From: Coptodactyla brooksi
Lineage: Eukaryota > Arthropoda > Insecta > Coleoptera > Scarabaeidae
Direction: 5' to 3'
Length of the DNA: 24,676 bases
NCBI GenBank assembly: GCA_033557675.1
Contig: JAWQRM010000291.1
Span: forward strand, 1-24,676
Position 1 is the first letter of the stretch, and each line of letters starts with the position of its first letter. This document shows, piece after piece, positions 1 to 8,440 of this stretch. The translations under genes and the position numbers were made by a program. The notes under the pieces were generated by a model, which did no database searches, was not told where the DNA came from, and saw nothing but the letters and a program-made list of their open reading frames with translations.

Positions 1-620
1 CAAAACCCATAAACAAACATCATATTTGCATATTCTAAATTTGAATAAATGGTTGGCATTTTGTAACACTTTAATCATACAAATTCGTAAATGTACGTTC
101 AATCACTGTCAAAATAAACTGATATATTATAAAAACAGCAAAGTTGTTACTTGTTTTTGAGCCCCGAACCTGGCATACTCTCATTTTGCGAAACTGTGCA
201 TACCAGTAGAACGCTAGACAATTTTTTTTAATTATACTATAACTTGAAAACAAATACAAATCGGATAAGAACTTATGAGTTTTTTTTATATTATTTTTAT
301 GCATATAATACACTCCTGACGTTTGGTGCCATTCTCATATTTGTCAAAAATTTCCTCAATTAACACGTTTCCAAATATCGGTTCTTCTTAGTAATTAGGA
401 GTTATAATTTTCATCTTTTAAGTAATGGCGTTGTGATGACATATTTTCCTACTAATAAAACGGAAATTAACAGCAACTAATATGTTTTGGCAATAACAGA
501 ACTGGCGACTTCTCCCTTATTTTTAATTAAATATAACTACAATTAGTTTTTGGATTTGGATTTTTGAAGAAAAAGTTTACTTTCTTAGAAAATGTACTAC
601 TTTATAGAAATTTAAAGAGC
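1..620. other. AT-rich stretch with no recognised gene
   Basis: I see no convincing coding segment, RNA gene or element end here. The only long open frame (minus, about 71-313) gives a Tyr/Phe/Ile-rich product with no recognisable motif, as expected by chance in AT-rich DNA. Confidence 0.5.
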
Positions 621-629
621 ACACAAAAA

Positions 630-683
630 CATTTTAAATCCTACAGCATGGAAATTTTGAAGCATTTTAAATCCTACAGCATG
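630..683. repeat. Two direct copies of a 21-bp motif, 33 bp apart
   Basis: The 21-mer beginning CATTTTAAATCC and ending CAGCATG occurs at 630-650 and again, identically, at 663-683. A partial third CAGCGTG follows at about 692. It lies just beyond the C-terminal end of the transposase remnant that reads leftwards from 1010, so it may belong to the 3' untranslated part of that element. Confidence 0.7.
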
Positions 684-743
684 AAAAATTTACAGCGTGT
701 AAATTTTTTTTTCTTCTGACTGCTTGATTTCAAACTGATAAGT

Positions 744-1010
744 ATTCTGGTTTAACATTGCTGGCAACGCAAATGGTATTTGAGCATATTCTCTTCTAAT
801 TGCTGCTCGTACTTCATCAATGGTTTCAGGTATTTTAGCATAAACCTAATCTTCAAAAGTTCCAAAAAGAAAAAGTGGTGGTGTAAGGTCTGGTGAACGC
901 GCAATACAATCTATGGGACCTCTTCGTCCAATCCATCTGTTTAGAAGGTTCTGATTAAGATAGGCTCTTACGTTACAGTAGTACTATGGAAGCGCTCTAT
1001 TTTGTTGAAA
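744..1010 (-). pseudogene. C-terminal fragment of a DUF4817-type Tc1/mariner-superfamily transposase
   Basis: Reading the minus strand from 1010 gives one frame with two internal stops. In order it contains FQQN (the family's FQQDGAPPHY catalytic block, here degraded), NRWIGRRGPID, then ARSPDLTP, which is the block carrying the third catalytic acidic residue. It ends in a helical tail (IPETIDEVRAAIRREY). This series is typical of arthropod DD(E/D) transposases fused to a DUF4817 helix-turn-helix. The N-terminal HTH and first catalytic Asp block are absent, so roughly the last third of a protein of about 350 residues remains. The second catalytic Asp is replaced by Asn (QQN for QQD). A mariner remnant starts only about 40 bp upstream of the break and may have disrupted it. 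The family assignment is by motif; inactivity is clear. Confidence 0.75.
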
Positions 1011-1050
1011 ATAGAAGTTGGGTTGGTAAAAATCATTTTACGCTTCTGTT

Positions 1051-1076
1051 AGGTTGTTCGGAAAGTAATTTCGTTT
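1051..1076 (+). repeat. Left terminal inverted repeat of the mariner remnant
   Basis: GGTTGTTCGGAAAGTAATTT follows a TA at 1050-1051. It matches the reverse complement of 1829-1855 with one mismatch and one single-base gap over about 24 bp. Confidence 0.75.
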
Positions 1077-1123
1077 TTTTTTGGTAAAAATGAAAAACAC
1101 TTTTGTTAGAGAATATAAATATT

Positions 1124-1235
1124 TTATATAATTACGTATTCACCATTTTGGTCCAATACCTTTTCCCATCTTTCTGGCAGTAAAACGGTTCCACGCTCAT
1201 CTTCTGATCTTTGCTGGGAAAAAAACAGATCAAAG
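1124..1235 (-). pseudogene. C-terminal end of a mariner transposase
   Basis: The minus strand reads FFSQQRSEDERGTVLLPERW followed by EKVLDQNGEYVI and a TAA at 1126-1124. The block LPxRWxKVxxQNGxY(I/V) just before the stop is characteristic of the mariner transposase C-terminus. Together with the N-terminal fragment upstream it shows that the element lost the middle of the gene, including the DD34D catalytic residues. The stop lies about 75 bp inside the left inverted repeat, the expected geometry. Confidence 0.7.
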
Positions 1236-1290
1236 TCATTTGAAGTAAAGGTTTCACGACTTCATTTAAAGGAAAGAATCATGCAATTTA

Positions 1291-1571
1291 TTTGTCCAGT
1301 TGATGGCAGTACATTTTAGAACTGATCGTGGCATTATCCCAAAAATTTTGAAAAGAGCTTCCAAAAATTTTGCGAACTTGCAAAAAGATTTGCAAAATTT
1401 GCAAATCATCCAGTTTGCAAAACAAATCATCCAATTTGCCCAGTTGATAACAGTACATTTTAGAATTGATCGTGGTATTTTCCCAAATATTTTAGAAAGG
1501 TCTCCCAAAAATTTTGCAAACTTGCAAGAACTTTTGCAAAAAATTTTGCAAACCACTATTGGCACTGGCAT
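1291..1571. repeat. Two tandem copies of a 144-bp segment inside the mariner
   Basis: The phrase CAGTACATTTTAGAA followed by a TGATCGTGG block occurs about 1306-1330 and again 1451-1475. Each is followed by a CCCAAAnATTTT block and by TTTTGC(G/A)AACTTGCAA. The copies are offset by 144 bp and clearly diverged. On the minus strand each carries a TxxSKMYCxQL-like peptide resembling the second HTH of mariner (STVxxHLxxLGK), so a piece of the DNA-binding domain seems to have been duplicated. Short TTTGCAAA-like motifs are also iterated within each unit. The 144-bp period keeps frame, which explains the roughly 100-residue open frames on both strands here; they are by-products. Confidence 0.75.
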
Positions 1572-1711
1572 TCTGTCAATGCATCTTCTCCATACACATT
1601 GAGTAAGTCTTTTCTCGCTTAAACGGCATTTTTACAAACCCTTTCGGCACATTTACTTTTTTTGTCATAAAAAAGCAAAATGTGCCGAAAATGCTGCTTT
1701 TGATGCTTCAT
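1571..1711 (-). pseudogene. N-terminal part of a mariner transposase
   Basis: Starting at the ATG at 1711-1709 (minus) one frame reads through HFRHILLFYDKKSKCAE, then VYGEDALTECQCQ, then WFAKF. This is the first helix-turn-helix of mariner/SETMAR transposases, whose family pattern is roughly HxRxxLLxxFxxGxxAxEA...VYGxxxLTxRxxQxWFxxF and which binds the terminal inverted repeats. Two in-frame stops (TAA after residue 32 and TAG after CQCQ) break it. The start is chosen because the methionine sits just upstream of the HTH, as usual in this family, about 140 bp inside the element end. Immediately downstream the frame runs into the 144-bp duplicated segment instead of the linker and catalytic core. 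Confidence 0.7.
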
Positions 1712-1828
1712 GTTTGGCAAGACACAAAAAGAAAACAATTGCACAGAACCGAACAAAATATTTGCACACATAAATTTTACAACGTCAGCTGCTGGTTAAA
1801 ATACAAATAACGCCTCTGCTGTGAAGAG

Positions 1829-1855
1829 AATGAAATTACTTTCCGAACAATCCTC
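1829..1855 (-). repeat. Right terminal inverted repeat of the mariner remnant
   Basis: The reverse complement reads GAGGATTGTTCGGAAAGTAA and continues TTTCATT, the partner of the left arm at 1051-1076. A TA dinucleotide follows directly. Confidence 0.75.
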
Positions 1856-1859
1856 TAGA

Positions 1860-3370
1860 CTATGGTATTTTTAGTGGCAATTCAAAATGCGACAGGTTAT
1901 CAAGTTTTCATAGCAGTTAAAGTGTGTACATTTTTTCTTGCGACGTCATATATTTAATACTACTAATGAGATTTTTGCATATTACAGGATGAAATTCTAA
2001 TACAATCAACGTATAGTGAAGTTCTTAAATCCCCTCGTATCAGAGAGTGTAAATAGGGTAGATAACGAGAAATCCACATAGAAAATATTTTCCGCTGTAT
2101 GTGTCTAAGCTGAGTTGCGCTATACGTTACTCAGCAACATAAATGTATTTACGACCTATCGCCAAAATTATATACGATATCCAAAAGCGAACCACCGCGA
2201 GTTTGTGTTGAGTGTCGTTAACCCTGAATATTAATTTCAAAATTTCCATGTACAACGTGACATAAATTTACCAGTAATACACAACATCCTGTCGGTAAAT
2301 ATTGGTTACCGTATAGTATACTGGTGTTGCAAAGTATCAGTTGCTATCTGCCTTCAGACGGCTTACCTTGTTATCTATAATTTGCTTTCCTCGTGTTTCA
2401 TCTTCCATCAATTTAAGAGCAGCTGAATAGATGGGTTTCCTCTTTCAAAGTCAACATAGATATTATTTAGCAGGTTATGCACGAAAGATATTAGGCATTT
2501 CAGTCGTAATCAGGAAAATGTCCTCTTAACAAAAACTTTGAAGTCCAAACACGTGTCGAATTCATTAAAACTCTTTTGATTAAGGCGTATTCAGTATGGG
2601 AACTGCGTAGGGAGTTTATTGCGATACAACTGTAAAGCCGCAGTCACATTATATGGGTTTACCCAGCACGTAGCGCCTGGTATTGATTCACGCAATGACT
2701 TTATTCCAGCCACTAGCAGCGCTGGATACCTATTTATTTTCAGTTTTAATTTCGAAAAGTTGTTTCATTCTTATAAAACTGAGAATGGTAAAATATGTCT
2801 CAGCATTCACTTGGTGACTTTGAACGCCAGAGAAACAACATTATTTCCTTTTCTGTAGAAAAAATAATGGAAATATCAATCACACATCAAGAGATAAACA
2901 CTTCCACTAAACCTATCTAAAGATGTTTTTATAATTAAACGAATTATTATTTGTTTACGAGCATATTTGATTTTCTAGCTTTAACATTTTCTCTGTTTTT
3001 CACAAAAAAAATTAAGAAATTTAATTTGAAGATTTCTTTTAATTAGATAAAAAAAACGTTATGTTCAAGTAAACAATCAGCGTTTACTTTGATAACTTTA
3101 GTTAAATTTTTAGTGGATTTCCTCAACATAGGAAACACAGCTGATAGATGTTTACCTTCATAGCTTAATTAAAATTGTGATTTTTTACGCTTTTGTACTT
3201 CCCACTCTTTTAAGTAAATCCAGCTCAGGTTTAACCTCCGCGTTTGATGAATACACATCTCGTTCTGTAGATAAAAGATTACCGTTTATTATAAAAGTCC
3301 TTGTTTTTCATAAGTGTTTCCGAACGGGAAAAACGCGAGTATGCTTTTCTGAAAATCGAAATGAATTGTA
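1860..3370. other. AT-rich stretch with no recognised gene
   Basis: No motif-bearing reading frame found. A short inverted repeat GCTGAGT/ACTCAGC spans about 2110-2136. The sequence AAGGCGTATTCAGT at 2582-2595 recurs at 6368-6381 and, shortened, near 10,335. Short open frames around 2619-2858 and 3177-3371 have no recognisable product and are probably chance. Confidence 0.5.
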
Positions 3371-3381
3371 GAGATTATTTG

Positions 3382-3533
3382 AAGGTCAAATATGTTGGTG
3401 GTATGAAATAACTGGTAGATCATGGTTTGTATAAAATATGACCTGAATAAAAGATGTTGGAATCCAAGAAGACCATAAGTTGGTGCCCTTGAGTTTGACC
3501 TTGATCTCAATTTTCAAGGTCATTTGAAGGTCT
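3382..3533. other. Cluster of AAGGTCA-type half-sites
   Basis: AAGGTCA occurs at 3382-3388 and 3516-3522, a related AAGGTCT at 3527-3533, and the reverse forms TGACCT at 3439 and TGACCTTGA at 3496-3504. TGACCTTGA (3496-3504) and TCAAGGTCA (3514-3522) form a perfect 9-bp inverted repeat. AAGGTCA is the extended half-site of several orphan nuclear receptors, but the cluster may equally be the signature of an old repeat family. Confidence 0.45.
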
Positions 3534-3539
3534 ATTTGT

Positions 3540-4090
3540 GTTTTGTTAATGAGAACCCCTACATATTGTACGTTCAACTAACCTCTATAGTTCATTTCGA
3601 CCTCTCATGGAGATACATATCTGAACGTAAAATTTTGCTCTCTTTCAGAGTCTTATGTCACAAATAGGAATTTTTATTTGAAAAATATAAAATCAGTTTG
3701 AAATTACCTTGAAAATACTAAGATAGCGCACTTAAATCCCTATAACTCTTATTCAGATAATTTTGAATAAGAATAAATGTAGGGTTATGTTTCGTAAAGT
3801 GATTGATCATTTAAACAATATTGAAATTCAAAAAAAAACATATTTTATTCATTCAAGAATTCATATAATTAAAATAACAAACCGTTTAAGAAATACCAAG
3901 TATAAGATTACAAAAATTACGAATTGTACATAAATTTCGGTTCATATAATGCATAAATTTCAGATTTAAAGGAATCGAATTTTAATCGCCTGCACTCGTC
4001 TTCAGAAAAAAACATTTCATGTGCGTTTTGTATTTACAAGTGGTTAAAAGTTTATAATACGGAGCTACGCAACTATATTAATGTCACTTA
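3540..4090. other. AT-rich stretch with no recognised gene
   Basis: Nothing recognisable on either strand. Confidence 0.5.
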
Positions 4091-4095
4091 AGTTT

Positions 4096-4401
4096 TTACA
4101 AAGTCTCTATTGAGGGGTCATTATCCGTAAGATAACTTCCTAACTTTTGTGCCAAATTCAATTCTTCTACTAATTTCTCTAAACTGAATTCTTTAGTGCA
4201 CTCAATATAATTAGAGTGTTCAGTAGAACTTTCCTTATCATTTGCACTTGGTGCAAATGATAAGGAAAGTAATTTGCTGTCTTCTATTAATTAAATCAAT
4301 TCCTCTTAGTGTCAATCTGACTCTTTATCAATTAATTCACGAATTTCATTTTCGGTTATATGAGAAAACCTCTCATGACTACAAATATGTGCCAAACTTG
4401 T
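4096..4401 (-). pseudogene. Decayed protein-coding fragment, possibly the tail of a pogo/Tigger/jerky-type transposase
   Basis: Two minus-strand segments read like protein although neither begins with ATG. The first (4401-4312) contains HERFSHITENEIRELIDKES and ends in a TGA. The second (4248-4096) contains YIECTKEFSLEKLVEELNLA followed by QKLGSYLTDNDPSIETL and a TAA. The acidic, Leu/Glu-rich composition and a short helical segment before the stop resemble the C-terminal tails of Tigger/jerky-like transposases, but I cannot see catalytic motifs, so that is only a guess. Between the two segments lies a perfect 20-bp palindrome; its right-hand part is read through by the second segment. It could alternatively be the last exon of a dead host gene. 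Confidence 0.35.
4228..4270. repeat. Perfect 20-bp inverted repeat with a 3-nt loop
   Basis: ACTTTCCTTATCATTTGCAC (4228-4247), loop TTG, then the exact complement GTGCAAATGATAAGGAAAGT (4251-4270). All 20 pairs match; the match stops sharply at both ends. It would form a cruciform or hairpin and sits inside the decayed coding fragment, which suggests a local inverted duplication during repair. Confidence 0.95.
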
Positions 4402-4549
4402 TATGCGTTAATTCATCATTCCCAAGATGTACGAGATTTTGATCAAGGATGATTCTATTTTTTCGAGCAATCTTTTAGGATAGAAATTTTTAGCTTTTTT
4501 AGACAAAGAGAAATAATTTTTACACAATTAGATATTGAGAACTCTTTAC

Positions 4550-4572
4550 ATTTGAGGCAGTCTGCCTCAAAT
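4550..4572. repeat. Perfect 11-bp inverted repeat, 1-nt centre
   Basis: ATTTGAGGCAG (4550-4560), T, CTGCCTCAAAT (4562-4572). No T tract or coding unit is associated, so no regulatory role can be argued. Confidence 0.9.
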
Positions 4573-4579
4573 TGCTCGG

Positions 4580-4940
4580 ATTAGATTCCATTTCTTGCAA
4601 AATTAATTCTCGTCAACTATTTTGCTATAAGAATGCTTAGTATGAGCAAAATAAAGAATAAATTATAGAAAAACGTTTTAAGTCTCATGCTTTCGCGATT
4701 TTTAGACTTTTTACCAATTTTAAAATTTGCAATTTGCGAAATACCCTTACGTGATGGCACTACTAGTAAAAGATAGGAACCATATGGCATGCAGTAAAAT
4801 AACCAAAAATTCTTTTTATAAAAGTTTTTATAGTGGCAAGTGTAAATGAAAGATTGTACAAGACCTTCTTTCTCGCCAGTTCACAATATTGTGCAGTGTA
4901 GTTGAAGATTTGGAACATTTGGCTTAGTAACAAAGTTAAT
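4580..4940. other. AT-rich stretch with no recognised gene
   Basis: A minus-strand open frame (about 4763-4951) exists but has no recognisable motif. Nothing else is seen. Confidence 0.5.
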
Positions 4941-4947
4941 GCTCCAC

Positions 4948-5040
4948 GCACGTTTCGCTAATCTAGTTACCATCGTCAGGGCCGATGAAATACGTCTTTC
5001 GTCGCTCCTGATGATGCTTACGTGGTTCACCTCTATCAAT
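4948..5040 (-). repeat. Palindromic dispersed repeat, copy 1
   Basis: On the minus strand from 5017 to 4948 the sequence aligns without gaps to the plus strand at 19,177-19,246, about 55 of 70 positions by hand count. The most conserved block is CGACGAAAGACGTATTTC, then CCTGACGATG, then GAAACGTGC. The core is a near-palindrome (CGACGAAA, loop GACGTA, TTTCATCG). The plus strand on the other side of this core again reads CTCCTGATGATGCTTACG and TGGTT, resembling the 19.2-kb copy, so both arms carry a CCTGAYGATG block. CTGACGA followed by GAAAC recalls a hammerhead core, but the intervening stem is poor. Confidence 0.6.
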
Positions 5041-5149
5041 ACTACAACATTTGTATAATTGTACAATATTCCCCATTGTTCTTCATATTGGAGAAATATA
5101 AAGAACAATTATCTTTACTCTTATTTTTCCTTCTAAATGTCAACATATC

Positions 5150-5880
5150 TTAGGTATCTCTTTACCCTATTTACCACCCCAATCTATAGGATAAATTATT
5201 CCATTACCAATAATTTGAGGACTATTATCAAGATTTTTCCCAACTGCGGTGAAGTGATTTATATTGGAAAAAGCACCTGTCCACCTCACTATTTCCTATA
5301 AATTCATCGTGTCATAAACATCCCTTTGCACTCAACATCACCCCCAATCTATACGATGATTATTTCGTTACGTATTTCTATAGTTTCACGACTTTTATCA
5401 ATGCTTTTCCCTAACTTCATCGAAATATATTTATGTTACAAAACTTTTCTATTACTTCCCATATTACAATCGTGTTCCCCTCATATCTACACTCAAATAT
5501 TCTCTCCAATATACGAGTTAATTATAGGTATACGTAAGAATCTCCAATATACGTGTTTTTTACATGTGCGTATAATTTCACGATCCTTATCAATGGCTTT
5601 CCGTGACTGCATCACCTACTAGGTAACTATAATGTCGTTGTGTCACAATCATCCCTTCACTCCTAACACCATCTTCAAATTAAACGATAACTATTTTTTT
5701 CGGTATATGTAAAGTCTTCCTCCAGGTTTCTCGAATTGGTTTATAATATAAAGCTTGCTACCATATAAATTGGCTGCCATACTTATTAATCAATATGTAT
5801 AAGTATCATCTTGTCATAATCATCCCTTCATCTCCAATTTTATCTCCAATATATATGATAACTCTTGCTATGAATCGAAA
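5150..5880. repeat. Diverged satellite-like tandem array, period 162-170 bp
   Basis: An anchor of the form CCAATxTAxxxGATxA recurs at 5181, 5346, 5508, 5678 and 5848, giving unit lengths of 165, 162, 170 and 170 bp. A second anchor, GTCATAAxCATCCCTTxxxCTC, occurs at about 5311, 5642 and 5813, with a weaker form near 5465. A third, TTTCACGA followed by a CTTATCAATG-like block, is clear in two units. The anchors keep the same order and spacing, so this is one array of four full units plus flanking partial units, strongly diverged. The roughly 98-codon open frame at 5326-5622 lies wholly in it and looks like a by-product. Confidence 0.65.
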
Positions 5881-6106
5881 ATTTCATTGTTAGCATTGAT
5901 AATGGTCATTAGAGAAGGTTGATAGAAGTTCGATTTCAAAAGATCATGTTCAGTAATGCGACAGATTACTGAACGCACTAAATCAGTCACATACGAATTC
6001 TCAAAAGCACTGAAGATATTATCAGCTATGAAAACGTTGAAATCTAAGAACACTAAAGGTGAAAACCTGAAATTTAAAGTTAACATTTAAATTTCTATTT
6101 TTTAAA

Positions 6107-6130
6107 GTCCTAATGCGGAACCATTAGGAC
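6107..6130. repeat. 9-bp perfect hairpin
   Basis: GTCCTAATG (6107-6115), loop CGGAAC, CATTAGGAC (6122-6130). No adjacent gene. Confidence 0.85.
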
Positions 6131-6146
6131 GTATTAAATGTATGTG

Positions 6147-6183
6147 CTTGGTACCTAATACCAGGCTTAGGCTTGGTACCTAA
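6147..6183. repeat. 12-bp direct repeat around a short inverted repeat
   Basis: CTTGGTACCTAA occurs at 6147-6158 and 6172-6183, 25 bp apart. The second copy is preceded by CTTAGG, which pairs with the CCTAAG spanning its end. Confidence 0.8.
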
Positions 6184-7107
6184 GAAAGGCATCGCATCAA
6201 TTTGATATTTTATTAGGTTATAAAGAGAATTTGTCAATAATTTAAGTCCTTTATATCGGTTTATTTACTTAAATATAATAAATTATTACCAACTTTCATG
6301 TATCACAGCTTACGTCCTAAATTTCAATATAAAATACAACACAACATTTCTCTCTGCTTCCATGTAAAAGGCGTATTCAGTGCAGAAAGTTCGTAATCTA
6401 CAAAAAACTTCATTTGCGTTTGTATAATGGGATTGCTTTGAATCTAAATTGGACTGTCACCTCAAAACAGATTTCCATTCCTTCCATAGAGGCCCCACAC
6501 GGGGACCTGTCCATGTGCGACAAAAAAAAATAAATAGTTGCGTAGCTAATGCTATATCATTAGCATAACCGTATATTTGGTAAACAGTTAACAATAATAT
6601 GTGTATACTAGTATTACTTTTAAAATTTGCCCTTAAAATTCACTATACTATACAAATATCAGAGTATTGTGGGTAAGGATAAAAAAAGAACTAAACCAAT
6701 CTGTACCACAAAACATCAAAACTGAACAAAGCACTCATCGAAGAAGACATTAACATCAGCAACTTAACAAACATTGAAATATAGTAAGTAATAGAGAATA
6801 TACTCAACAACTAGTCTTCTATAAAAATATTAAAACAACTAACTTACTGCTTACACAATCAGAAATGAAGTTACTGTAATAAGAATTTTTGAAACAGAAA
6901 CATGTCAACAAGGAGTGAAAAAAATATGCTCGCCAATGAAGGAGAAAGTAGTTCATCATCAAGTCTACTACAATGCGCAAGATGCGTACATTATGTTTAT
7001 ACCCAAAGCGTTGGTGAAGGAAAAGGATCAGATAAATTGGAGACAATAGTAAAATTCAACAATAAATTGCGTTTAAAATATATTAACTATGAATATATTT
7101 TATATGC

Positions 7108-8418
7108 ATCGACAACATACCGGATGAAATGCTAAGCTTCATACCAACAGCAGCCCTAATGTCAGAAAATATGGGAAACTACTGTATGGCCAAAGAAATG
7201 GAAGCGATCAGTATTTATCTCATTACCAAAAAAAGGGGATTCAAAAGACTGCACAAATTATCGCACGATCGCTCTCATTCTCCATGTGAGCAAAGTTCTT
7301 CTCAAGATCATACAACAACACCTCTATCCAGTCATTGAAAGGGAGTTGCCTCATACACGAGCTGGCTTCAGACGTGGTCATGGTACTCACGATAATATTG
7401 CAAATCTGCGATGGATCATGGACAAATCTCGTGAGTAGCAAAAGCACATTTACATGTGTTTCGTCGACTACAAGAAAGCCTTTGATTGCGTTGAACACGA
7501 CAAGCTGTGAATGGCCCTGCAAGATTTTGGAGTGTCAGACCATTTGATCGAGTTGATAAGATGGCTGTACAATAACCAAGAAGCCACAGTTCGAACACTA
7601 CACATATGGAGACACTGAGTGGTTCAAAATCAGCACAGGCGTGAGGCAAGGTTGCATTTTGTCTCCCTTTCTGTTCAATCTGTATGCCGAAGAGATCAGA
7701 AGATTAGATCTTGACAACTCAGAAATTGGAGTGAAAATCGGCGGTCAGAACATCAATAACCTTCGATACGCCGATGACACAGCTCTTCTCTCAGAAACGA
7801 AGCAAGGCCTGCAAAATCTTATCAAACGGATCAAAGATGATGAGTGCAAAATTCGGCCTCTTCCTGAACATTAAGAAGACTAAGATCATGACAACGGCAG
7901 AAAACAGCAACAAGATAAAAATCGATAACGAAGAGATTGAGTGTGTGCAAGAATTCACTTTCCTTGGATCTCAGATCGACCGGAATGGAGACTGCAGTCT
8001 TGAAATAAAGCATCGAATAACCTTGGGTAGAAGCGCGATGCTGAACATGAACAAAATACGGAAAAGTATAGACATCAACATGTCGACCAAATGCAGATTG
8101 GTTCATGCTATCGAAAGTTGGACTTTCGCAGCCGGAAAAAAAGCGGATAGAAGAAACATTGACTCCTTCAAGATCACCAGACTCAGACTGACGTATTTCA
8201 GCCATGTGATGCGATCAAGTTCATTAGAAAAAGATCTAATGCTGGGAATGGTAAGTGGCAAAATACAACCAGGCGGTGAAAGATTGCGCTGGCTTGATGC
8301 TATCAAAGCTGCTGTGGGAATGAACTTAAAACAGTTGACGGATGCGGTACAAGACCGGACAGTATGGAGAGAGCTAGTCCATAGAATCGCCAAGAGTCGG
8401 ACACGACTGAATGAATAG
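7108..8418 (+). pseudogene. Reverse transcriptase and C-terminal region of an RTE/BovB-like LINE, broken
   Basis: Motifs in order: DNIPDEML (7111); after a shift, WPKKW and LPKKGDSKDCTNYRTIAL (about 7187-7285); RAGFRRGHGTHDNIANLRW; FVDYKKAFDCVEHDKL, with the first catalytic Asp (about 7458-7508); after another shift, GVRQGCILSPFLFNLYAEEI; then YADDTALL, the catalytic YxDD (about 7768); after a third shift, FLNIKKTKIM, FLGSQIDRNGDCSLEIKHRI and the tail ending VWRELVHRIAKSRTRLNE and TAG at 8416-8418. In-frame stops occur after MDKSRE (7433) and HDKL (7508). Compared with the family, a short segment before ESWT and roughly 45 residues after RRNIDSF (about 8,176) are missing. The tail closely resembles BovB-type RTE ORFs. 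It would have copied RNA to DNA at a nicked target; this copy is dead. Confidence 0.88.
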
Positions 8419-8440
8419 CATCATTATCATCATCAACTAT
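7108..8440 (+). mobile_element. 5'-truncated RTE/BovB-like LINE retrotransposon
   Basis: A continuous run of reverse-transcriptase and LINE C-terminal motifs begins abruptly near 7108 and ends about 20 bp after the coding stop in a short ATC/ATT-rich tract (8419-8436, ATCATTATCATCATCA). RTE-clade LINEs typically end in short tandem repeats rather than a long poly(A), which fits. There is no endonuclease domain, so the copy is 5'-truncated, as is usual for LINE insertions. No target-site duplication could be identified with confidence. Confidence 0.85.

Larger units (their letters stand above)
1051..1855 (-). mobile_element. Mariner-like element, degraded, with both terminal inverted repeats
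   Basis: The left end (from about 1051) reads AGGTTGTTCGGAAAGTAATT and the right end (to about 1855) reads as its complement: 1829-1853 is AATGAAATTACTTTCCG followed by AACAATCC. The arms match over about 24 bp with a substitution and a one-base indel. Inside, on the minus strand, are the start and end of a mariner transposase, so element orientation is minus. A TA lies at 1856-1857, but I cannot see a clean TA duplication on both sides. At about 805 bp it is shorter than a full mariner (about 1.3 kb): the catalytic core is missing and a duplicated segment sits in the middle. Confidence 0.8.
5890..7100. other. Mostly AT-rich stretch with no recognised gene
   Basis: A minus-strand open frame at about 5868-6086 has a protein-like composition but no motif I recognise. 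The rest of the stretch is low-complexity apart from the small repeats listed separately. The second copy of AAGGCGTATTCAGT lies at 6368-6381. I see no RNA gene. Confidence 0.45.

Noticed and set aside
5326..5622. 98-codon plus-strand open frame with hydrophobic segments
   Set aside because: It lies entirely within the diverged satellite array and its pattern follows the repeat units.
5150..5880. Hammerhead ribozyme hidden in the 165-170-bp array
   Set aside because: Reverse-complement units show TGATGxAGT and GTGAAAC-like strings, but no unit has an intact CTGANGA...GAAA core with pairing stems.
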